Source of the DNA: Strigamia acuminata
Lineage: Eukaryota > Arthropoda > Chilopoda > Geophilomorpha > Linotaeniidae
Length of the DNA: 64,000 bases
Assembly: GCA_949358305.1 (NCBI GenBank)
Contig: OX442323.1
Coordinates: 2,604,001 to 2,668,000 of the forward strand
Reading direction: 5' to 3'
Shown one piece after another: positions 34,985 to 43,880 of this stretch; within the stretch, counting starts at the first letter, position 1; each line of letters opens with the position of its first letter. Under the pieces are notes generated by a model. The model did not search any database and was not told where the DNA came from. It saw only the letters and a program-made list of their open reading frames with translations. The translations under genes were made by a program, and so were the position numbers.

Positions 34985-36530
34985 TATCAACTCATTGTTT
35001 AATATATTGAATATCGAATTCTTGCACTTAGCCCATCGATTTTTTAATACAGTATATTGTATGTGGCCTGGACATAGGACGGGTTCCAACAATTTGTACG
35101 GACTAACTTACTGTCCCATTCATAAATTTTACTATAGAAAGTCATTTCTGGGACACAATCAAAATTGTTGCATTTTTTCAAGAGGTTCTAAAATATTTAA
35201 AAAATTAAAAATTTTAAAAAGTCTCAGCGATATCTCTATCTGCCTCTCCCTATGTTCAATTACATTGAGCAGTAAAATTTATGATCAATTTACAACTTGT
35301 TCCTTGTTTGTTAACAGTTGTTATTGTGATCTGGTAAATTTTGGCAAGGGACTAATAAGCAACTCTGTGCATGTAGACTTGCATTACCATTAATATTGCA
35401 TTAAAAGGTGCTTTGCAGTGTTATTTTTGGCTTTCATTAATTAAAAATGAGCTTAAGTCTTTAGATTAGCCTTAATGACTTTCTAACTGTGGTCATAAGC
35501 ATTCATTAAGAGTCTTAAGGACTCAGGTTTGTAAAGGTTAATGTGCTTTTACTATTCACACATCACATGTTGTATTAAAATTTTTGTTTATATCTATGTG
35601 GCAACATTTCTGGCTTCAAATACACAATTATTCAAATACAACATAGTTCAAAGAATGAGTAATGTGTTGCAAATTAATAATCCGCTGTGTTTGAATAAGT
35701 TGGTAGCGTGAGAAAACTGTTCTTTAGAGAGAATTGTTAACCATCAAGAGTGATAGATGATATCTAAATCTCTCTTTTATTGTGAATTCCTACACGTGTT
35801 ATTTGAATCGTGTTATGTTTTCTCGGATGTAATGCATGAGATGGGTTATGACATTGGTTGTAGATCATTCTAATTCAATAAAATCAAGAATGATGTACTG
35901 TAAAGCCACATTGTAGGGGATCTTGGTTCAAGGCAAAATAGGAACAGTTATTTGTTCGCTTTGTCATTTAGGGATTAAAAATGGCTGTCCTTGTGGTCTT
36001 GCTGAATGACAAAGAAAAAAATAAAATTGGACTTGGAGAAGCGCAAAGTTGTGTTTAAAAAAATTGCATGGTTGCAATCGTGGTCACTCATTATTGTGTG
36101 TACACATTAATTTTTGTATAAGCAAGTATGTGCAGTCGTGTTCAAAAAAACTGGACCCTCACTCTAGGCTAGCAATTGAAATCGTGAGTAGTTTCGTGTT
36201 TTGCCACTACGAGTACCGGGTGGCCCACATAAAACCGGTTCGACAATACAAAGGGGGTTACGAAGGGTGTCTCAACAAAATGTATACACGCATAAAATTA
36301 AATATACATAAATCATTAGCTGTGGGCAACACAATAATTTTTGTCACTTTTCCAAACTTATGAAAAGCAGTCGTACCTTGCGCACATGTAGAGATCGGAT
36401 TGAGGTGGGGGCAAGGAGAGATTACGCCGGGCCCTAAAAGCATGTTTTTGTACACAATAATGCGTGTTTTTGTCCAATAAAGCATTTTTTCTCCAAAAAA
36501 TGCATTATTTCACAGGAAAACGCATCTTTT
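34985..36530. other. AT-rich spacer, no gene seen
   Basis: No gene. About 36128-36200 (GCAGTCGTGTTCAAAAAAAC, then CTAGGCTAGCAATTG) is an inverted relative of 58075-58140 and looks like a Tc1-type element end. Confidence 0.5.
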
Positions 36531-36800
36531 GAAGTGAAAAAGTACTTTTTTTTACTTTAAAATTCACTTTTTTCACTTTAAATGTACTTTTTTCACTTTA
36601 AATGCACTCTTTTCACTTTAAATGCACGCTTTTCACTTTAAAATGCACTCTTTTTACATTAAAATGCATTTTTTTTGTTTAAAATGCACTTTTTTCTGTT
36701 TAAAATGCACTTTTTTTGTTTAAAATGCACTTTTTTCAGTTTAAAATGCACTTTTTTAGTCTAAAATGCTTTTTTCACTGTAAAATGCACTTTAAAATGC
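36531..36800. repeat. Degenerate tandem repeat of about 18-19 bp
   Basis: Some fourteen units of the form TTTAAAATGCACTTTTTT or TTTCACTTTAAATGCAC. The unit shape changes gradually along the array. Confidence 0.75.
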
Positions 36801-37139
36801 ATTATTTTTTGCTCAAGAATAAATTTTTTGGCTAAAAAAAGGTTGAGACGATGTCACTTATGAATTTATTTATACACACCTCCTGCTACAAGTGCCGATG
36901 CCTTAATTTGCCCCTAGTACCCATCAAGTTCACCTGAGCAAAGCCAAATTATTGGACAAGAGACGTATTCAACGCTGCATTAAATGAAGCGCGTCACCAT
37001 CGGCGGCGTCAGTGACGGCTTTATGAGTCGCTACCAAGAGTTTACCTAAGGGCCCGCGATTTTTGGGGCCTCTAGGACCCCAAATTTTTCTCCAACGAAA
37101 ATTTAATCACTTATTGTCGATGTCATTCCATCGAGCATT
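36801..37139. other. Spacer, no gene seen
   Basis: No feature recognised. Confidence 0.4.
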
Positions 37140-37320
37140 TTCCCACATTTGCTTAGGGCTTCGCAGATGCTAAAACTGTCACGGCGGAATCGTGCCATCC
37201 AAGCACCCTACGGAGGTCAGAAAGGACCCATAACAGCTGTGTACGTTGAGAGGCTGTGAATCGAACCTCAAGTCACGTCTGCTGCCCAAGTGCACTACGC
37301 TCACCGACTTAATGAAATTT
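37140..37320 (-). mobile_element. tRNA-derived SINE candidate
   Basis: On the minus strand a tRNA-like head reads GTCGGTGAGCGTAGTGCAC (A-box-like) and, about 35 nt on, GAGGTTCGATTCACAG (B-box-like GGTTCGATTC). An unrelated body follows (CCTCCGTAGGGTGCTTGG). The order and spacing of the boxes fit an RNA polymerase III promoter of tRNA origin. No cloverleaf is complete, so it is not a working tRNA gene. Confidence 0.55.
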
Positions 37321-38135
37321 TGAGCCACTTTAATTTGCAGCACTGAAGAATTGCCGTAAAAAGTCTTGACCATTCTCAATCAAAGTGATGTAATTATTTT
37401 TTTCTTCTGTCAACATGAGGAAATCACAACAACAAGTTTTTTTTTAAATTTTTTTATTTTTTAATTTTTTTTTTTTTAAATTTTTTTTATGTCTTCGGAT
37501 TAGGCTGAAACATTCAGTCCGTAGCTATTCGCTTTTCCGTCGATCCAACGAGCAAAAAGTCCTTTAACTTTATTTTATGGTCTCGTTTAATGTCAGAACA
37601 GATTCCTTTTCAACCAAGACAAATGGCCGGCTTTCGCCTAATTCGCTATTCTAAGGATTTGCCGGTGCAGATTTAAAAGAAAAAAAATGTTGAAACGTGC
37701 TCCACATAGAAAATAACACACTTTGAAATAGATCAGCATTTATATTAATCAAACACCTACTTCAAGTGAGTTCTTTTAAATTAATTTTCCTAACTTTGTG
37801 CTTAATTTAATTGAATTTGTTTGCTGAAGACAGGATGTGAATTTCTGAATGTGGGTGTAATTCTATTGCTACGTTGAAGAGAGTTGCGATTTGTGAATGT
37901 GGACTTGACAACATGTTTGAATATTTCTGGATTTGAATGACAGTTCCTGCTTCCGCATAGAATAGCCTAAATTGATGCTCAACATTCGGTGAATTTTTCA
38001 CAACAGTCAAAACTTAAAAGTCGATTTGAATGTGGCACTTGACTCCGACTGTTTTTATTTGTGGTTTTCTTAGTTCTTGGTGTGAATTCAAGGTTGGGTC
38101 ATCAAGAAAACCGTCCCACAGATCGACACTTGCAA
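37321..38135. other. AT-rich spacer, no gene seen
   Basis: Long T tracts at 37436-37490. No gene recognised. Confidence 0.45.
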
Positions 38136-38205
38136 ATTCTACCCAAGCAGCAAGTAATATTGGCCCAATATTGATTTTTATTGGGCCAATATTAAGGGGT
38201 TTCAT
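38136..38205. repeat. Short relative of the CCAATATTGG element
   Basis: ACCCAAGCAGCAAGTAATAT, TGGCCCAATATTG and TTGGGCCAATATT resemble the end and palindrome of the element at 41014-42836. A second relative lies at 62583-62660. Confidence 0.6.
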
Positions 38206-38240
38206 TAAATGAGCGATTAGTTGATTACTTTGATTACTCC

Positions 38241-38410
38241 GAAGTACGGCATAGGTGAAAAATGTGTACGGGATTCACAATTCCCACAGATTCCCACTGA
38301 TTCACATTGATTCACACTAATTCCTACCGATTCCAAGGGGTACGACGTAGGTGAAAAATGTGTATGGGATTTCTGATTCCCAAAGATTCCAACTGATTCT
38401 AATCTCGGGA
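38241..38410. repeat. Tandem duplication of about 97 bp with GATTC-type 10-mers
   Basis: TAGGTGAAAAATGTGTACGG recurs about 97 bp later as TAGGTGAAAAATGTGTATGG. Each copy is followed by 10-bp units such as GATTCCCACT and GATTCACATT. Confidence 0.65.
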
Positions 38411-38538
38411 ATCCTTTTTTTTTTACATGGAACGTAACAAAATTTAAATCCCTCCCTTTCTCTTAATAATGACTCGTAACAAAATTTGAAACTCCCCCCC
38501 CCCGCTTGGTGGATTATGTAATTTATGGACGGCCCTGG

Positions 38539-38640
38539 AGTGTCCATTGGTCATACTTGACCATTGTGTTATTTTGTGACGTTGCTACTGCAGCGTCACC
38601 TACTTCAAATAAAACCCATTATTCATGCAAGGTCCCTTAC
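38539..38640. repeat. Dispersed repeat related to 21366-21480
   Basis: TCCATTGGTCATACTTGACC, GTTATTTTGTGACG and GCGTCACCTAC match the copy at 21.4 kb, followed by AAATAAAACCC. Confidence 0.55.
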
Positions 38641-39744
38641 AACCACTGCCTCGTGTCTAATTTCAATCCAACACAATCCAGCTGCATCATTGCAATCCAC
38701 ACAACCCAAACGCACAAACACACCAGGCCCCTAACGGGCTTTGCGCAATTATGTCTGGGCAGTGGGCATAGTGTAAGAGCTTTAAAATTCGACGAATGAT
38801 CTTACGAGCAACCAAGAATTGTTGTTTGTTTAGATTTACAATTTCGGCGAATTGAAGACAAAACTATAGTTTTGTCGCTCTACACGAGATATAAATTATT
38901 TCGGTTAATTAATTTGAACAACAAAGCTATTCAACAACTGATAATGATCGCTTTACATCCTAGAGATGACCGGGAGGTCGAAAAGCGTTGTTGTTCGAAG
39001 TCATAAATTACACGTGTGAGTTTCCACGTAATCAAATTTATTCTGGAAAATTGTGTAATATATTTGTTACTTTGCACAACGAGGAATAGAAATTGGCGGA
39101 CACAAACATGAACAAGAAACTAGTTACAGTGACCAATCCCATCAATCCCACTAAAGTTGTCATTTGCTGTCCAGCGCACGTACTTTGGCTGATTGAATTA
39201 TACACCCCTATCAGAACCCGGATTTAAGTCGTTGATTAAGGCCTATTTTTACTGTCACTGTCTGCAAGAATCCATGGAATTGATTATTGATTCCTAAGTA
39301 TAATAACTGAATCTGAAGTCAATCGATTTATCACTAAAATTAAACGCAGAAATGTGATGAATCGTGAGAACTGGCAGATAAAGAACAATGCAAGGCACTT
39401 GTTTATTACTTTGCTTCTTTGATGAGTTCTAAGGGAATTGAAAGCTTGTTGACGTCGAAGAATGCTGAAACTTGGATGAGGTATTTCTTTTGTTTTGTTG
39501 ATGTAGTGATTAAAACCAATATCCAATTTCGAGTTACCAGGGAGATGGTTATTACTTGTTTACTGTTTTACTGGTTAGGGTGAAAAAGTGAGACTACACT
39601 ATAGCAACTTACTTGTTTAGAATGTTCACTATTCGGTGCTTGATGATTTAGTAGAATGAAGTTAGGGGTCTGCTTCGTGCAATGCACATGGTCTGAAATG
39701 ACAAACCGTTACATTATTCTATCAAACTGTTGTTGAAATTTGCC
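38641..39744. other. Spacer, no gene seen
   Basis: No gene or clear repeat recognised. Confidence 0.4.
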
Positions 39745-40165
39745 ATGATTTACACTGGAAAAAAAAGTAGATTTACGTACTTGTAAAACATTGTAAAGAT
39801 AAAGGTAGATGGGTTTTACAAGTTTGGAAATTAGATTTACAAACAATTGAATATAAGCTTTTTCGCAGCATTTTTACAAGCTAGGAAAGAGACCATTTAC
39901 ATGACTTTTTTTTTTACAATAACTTTACAAACATTTTAACCTATTTTGGCGTTTCCAATGGCGAATTTAATAAAATTCGCCATTAGAAAGGTCCAAAAGC
40001 AGTCCCAATGGCGAATTGGGAGAAATTTGCCATTGGGACTGCTTTTGGACAGAATAAGATAGAAATTCGCCATTCGAACGAATGGCCAGATCTTGCTTTC
40101 CGTTTGTTTAGAAAGCGGAAATGACGTCAAATTTGTGTTTTGAGGATTGAATGCATCCAATGAAA
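39745..40165. mobile_element. Probable second copy of the 'GAGGATTGAATGCATC' TIR family
   Basis: The right end TTTTGAGGATTGAATGCATC equals the right end of 2672-3187. The interior shares the CACTGGAAAAAAA and TTTACAA words. The left terminus is not certain. Inside lies a strong 60-nt hairpin at 39991-40050. Confidence 0.5.
39991..40050. other. 60-nt hairpin (26-bp stem, 8-nt loop)
   Basis: GTCCAAAAGCAGTCCCAATG continuing GCGAAT pairs with ATTTGCCATTGGGACTGCTTTTGGAC across an 8-nt loop, with a single mismatch. The AATGGCGAATT word recurs in both orientations on either side (39957-39984, 40065). Confidence 0.65.
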
Positions 40166-41013
40166 AATGTTTGTTTTGCTTTCAGATTTGTGAAAAAGTA
40201 AAAAAACAATATTTTTTTTCCTGGAAAAGTGATCATGCAAACATTGCTGCTTTAAGGCAAACAAGCATAGCAGGAAGCAGCCTTAGCAACTGCAGGTCCC
40301 AATTTGGATCACTTTGGAGGGGCCCCCTGGAATTATTTTAATTATTTCAAATTAAGTATTAGCTATAGCTAATTCATTATAAATTAATAAAGGTTCATAT
40401 TAAATAACATTTAAGAACAATAAAAGCGTGTGTTTTGTGCTAGGCTTAGTGCCAGATACATACTGGATACTACCTATGCATTATTGCCACAAATTTGAAG
40501 TTTGTATCTCTGAAAGTTTGTAACTTGGATGTTCATAAGTTGAGGGGTTACTGTATACGTGATACTGCACTAAATTATCCTGTTATCGCTAGATGGCGGT
40601 GTCGTTACTTAATATAAAACACCTAGAAGGATGTTTCAATGTTAGTTATTTAGTAAGTTTCAAACAGTAAACGTTAGACAAATCTCTAATTAGAAACCGC
40701 CAAAGTAGAACAGAAATGTGGAAATAAATGACCAAATCTGTGGTGCGTCAAATTTGATTTCAATGTACCTTGACTTTAAACACTGATGAAACAATGGTAC
40801 ACCTACTGAAGCCAAGGCTATTACACGGGTTAAATACAATTATGTGAAATCGAGCTTGCAGTGATACAAAACCGTTAGTGCACTTAAACAAAAAGTTTGT
40901 ACGAAAACGACACATCGATGTGTAAAATTGGCAGTTTTGTAATTGGCAAAACAAACTTTACGTGACTACAGATGAATAGAGTATCAGTAAAATGAATCTG
41001 ATTTGCGTGATAG
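40166..41013. other. Spacer, no gene seen
   Basis: No gene recognised. Confidence 0.4.
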
Positions 41014-42836
41014 TACCCAGGTAGCATTATATATTGGCGCAACATTGGCCCAATATTGGCTAAAATATTGGGCCAATGTTGGGACACAATATTGGGCCAA
41101 TGTCGGGATGTAAGAAAACGCCAGATTGGCCCAATATTGTTTCCCAATATTGGGCCAATACTCGTAACCAATATTGGGCCAATATTTTGAACCAATATTG
41201 GGCCAATCTGGCGTTTTCTTACATCCCGACATTGGCCCAATATTGTGTGCCAACATTGGGCCAATACTCGTAACCAATATTGGGCCAATCTGGCGTTTTC
41301 TTACATCCCGACATTGGCCCAATATTGTGTGCCAACATTGGGCCAATACTCATAACCAATATTGGGCCAATCTGGCGTTTTTTTACATCTTGACATTGGC
41401 CCAATATAGTGTCACAATGTTGGGCCAACCTGGTAAACAGGCCAATCGTGGACCATTATTTCTAATTATTTACAGAAAATATTAAAATTTTCAGTGTTTA
41501 TTAATGGCAAAAAAACAGTGAAAACCTTATATAAAATCCAATGAAAATTAATCCCATAAAAAATTTCTTAGAAATTTTATAGAAATCATCAGAAAAGGCC
41601 TTGTTAAAACTTTGTAAAAGTCAAACATTGGAGTATTCATCCACAGCTACAATATAAAAGTAAAGCAAAATCTGCAGAAGGCAGTTATACAAACTCGCAT
41701 CAATTGCGATGGTGTTCCAATCATTAGATGAATAATTAAAATAAAAAATTAAAGAATTTGGTACAACTTTTTATTTCATCTGACTATAGCAATGATAAAT
41801 TAATTAAGTGTTGAAGTATAAATGATAAAACCTCCATGCTAAAGAAATATACATTATTTTGGTTGGAATCCAGACATTGTTCCAGACTTTTACAAAATGA
41901 TTAAAAATTTGGCTGAAATATTGAGAACATAAATTTTTATGCCAAAAAATGCATTTTTGGAGACAAGTGTAAAAAACACTAAGGAATTCAAAAATTTGGT
42001 CAGTTTTTGATAATTCCAATTTCTAAGTGACCGTGGCCAGATTGATCCATTATTGGATTTACAATATTGGCCAATTAATGGCAACCAACGTACAGCCAAT
42101 ATTGGCTAACAAACGGCTAGTTAATATTGGACCAATATCAACAACCAATATTGGGCCAACATTGGCTCAGACATTGCAACCGAATATTGGCTTTCCAAAT
42201 AATGGCCAATCAATGGCTGCCTATCGACAGCCAATATTGGCTAACAATTGGCTAGTTAATATTGGGCCAATATTGCTGGCCAATATCGGGCCAACATTGG
42301 GTCTGGCGTGGAAACCCAATATTGGCTTGCCAATCCTTAGCCAACATTGGGCCAATATTGTATTCCCAATATTGGCCAATTAATGGCTGCCTACCGACAG
42401 CCAATATTGGCTAACAATTGGCTAGTCAATATTGGGCCAATATTGCCGGCCAATATCGGGCCAACATTGAGTCTGGTGTGGAAATCCAATATTGGCTTGC
42501 CAATCTTTAGCCAACATTGGGCCAATATTGTATTCCCAATATTGGCCAATCAATGGCTGCCTATGGACAGCCAATATTGGCTAACAATTGGCTGGTTGAT
42601 ATTGGGCCAATGTTGCCAGCCAATATCGGGCCAACATTGGGTCTGGCATGGAAACCCAATATTGGCTTGCCAATCCTTAGCCAACATTGGGCCAATATCG
42701 TATTCCCAATATTGGCCAATCTTATGTTCCCAATGTTGTACCAATATTGGTTGAAGGTTGGTTATATTGGCCAGCAGAACCCCAAGATACCCGATATTGG
42801 TCCAATATTGGCCCAATATATAATGCTACCTGGGTA
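41014..42836. mobile_element. 1.8-kb TIR element filled with CCAATATTGG palindromes
   Basis: The outer 24 bp are perfect inverted repeats (left starts TACCCAGGTAGCATTATATA; right ends with its complement). Both arms consist of dense copies of the 10-bp palindrome CCAATATTGG and GGGCCAATATTGGCCC-like words. The left array (about 41040-41430) has 82-bp units, with the word TCTGGCGTTTT at 41207, 41289 and 41371 and inverted copies before it. The right array (about 42060-42760) has three exact 170-bp steps (ATGGCTGCCTA at 42213, 42383 and 42553). A 580-bp non-repeated centre (41450-42030) has no coding sequence. Open frames across the arrays on both strands arise because the palindrome lacks stops. 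No transposase; class unknown. Confidence 0.85.
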
Positions 42837-43022
42837 GATTGAAGGATTTGACAGATTAGGCTTTCAGTGCATGCGCCGTAATCACGATTCGATCGCGGGC
42901 TTAGCCGACCGAGAAATAACTTAAATGTAGGAAGAGATAGGTCAACTGGGCTTTTATTACACCACAGATTTACAATGAACTCTTGACTCGTGAATTTTGA
43001 CCTGCGAGTAATGGCTTAATAA
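42837..43022. other. Spacer before the LTR element, no gene seen
   Basis: Short host flank between the TIR element and the LTR retrotransposon. Confidence 0.4.
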
Positions 43023-43026
43023 AGTT

Positions 43027-43844
43027 TGTCGCGTCCTACCTGGTGATAGGTTTAATGAGCTAACGTGTATTACTTTACCTGTGATTCTACTAAATATGTA
43101 AATTACCCAAATGAATACTAAGTATATGTAAATGAACAAACAGGTTTATTCAATAGGCGTGAGCCTTAAAATACACTCAGTATAAAACTAGAGTCGACTT
43201 GGTCAGAGTCGAATAAAGGATTTCCCAAGATGGCGTCGTCGGTTCCGCGTGGTCGGCGGAACAAAGGCGGCGTCTCGAGTTGTCGTTAATTCGTCACGGA
43301 TTCGTCGTTCACGGACGCGGTGGAATGCTCTTTCGAGTCTTCTATCCGTGCCTGTTGTCTAGGGGTTGGTTTTAGCGTCGCAAGGCTCCGTCCAGAAACG
43401 AGGAGTTTCTTACAGGGCACTCGGACACTTTAGTGATGGAATAACCGTGGGTCGGTTATTCGGTGTGAATTCACAAGGGTTATTTTCCTGCTTTCGCGGG
43501 AAATAAACGCACAGTGTAAATTCGTGAGAGTTACAGTTGCACTGGAATCAGCGGTCCTCTATCAATCCTAACTTTTGGTGGAGTTGGCCTGACGGTGAGG
43601 TAGTTGCTGTGTTCTTGGTGTCGTTTGTGTAAGTTCTGCTTGTAGGGCGCGAAACTCTACCTGATATAGGCCAGGGTGAGGGGCCTGGCTCGGCCAATGG
43701 GGGCCGGCCACGCGCCACCTCACCCCCTCGGGGCACGCGCTTCCCAGGGAGGGAAGGCGGAGCCAACGCGAGGGAACTGACCTTTCCTAGTGACTCATGC
43801 GGATGGCGTCCACTGGAGGGACGACCACCCGCGGGGTCACCACA
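43027..43844 (-). repeat. 3' LTR (818 bp)
   Basis: Bounded by TG...CA in either orientation (minus strand starts TGTGGTGACC and ends GACGCGACA). Identical to 55067-55884 at a constant offset of 12,040. AATAAA on the sense (minus) strand at 43145-43150 is a candidate poly(A) signal. Confidence 0.96.
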
Positions 43845-43846
43845 CG

Positions 43847-43856
43847 TCCCTCCCCC
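43847..43856 (-). promoter_or_regulatory. Polypurine tract
   Basis: On the minus strand GGGGGAGGGA lies 2 nt before the 3' LTR, the expected place for the plus-strand DNA primer of an LTR element. Confidence 0.85.
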
Positions 43857-43880
43857 AGCTTCGATCATCAATCGGGGCGA

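Noticed and set aside
40884-42837. Many overlapping frames of 60-135 codons on both strands
   Set aside because: They come from the stop-free CCAATATTGG palindrome arrays. Frames on both strands are similar, as expected for inverted repeats, not genes.
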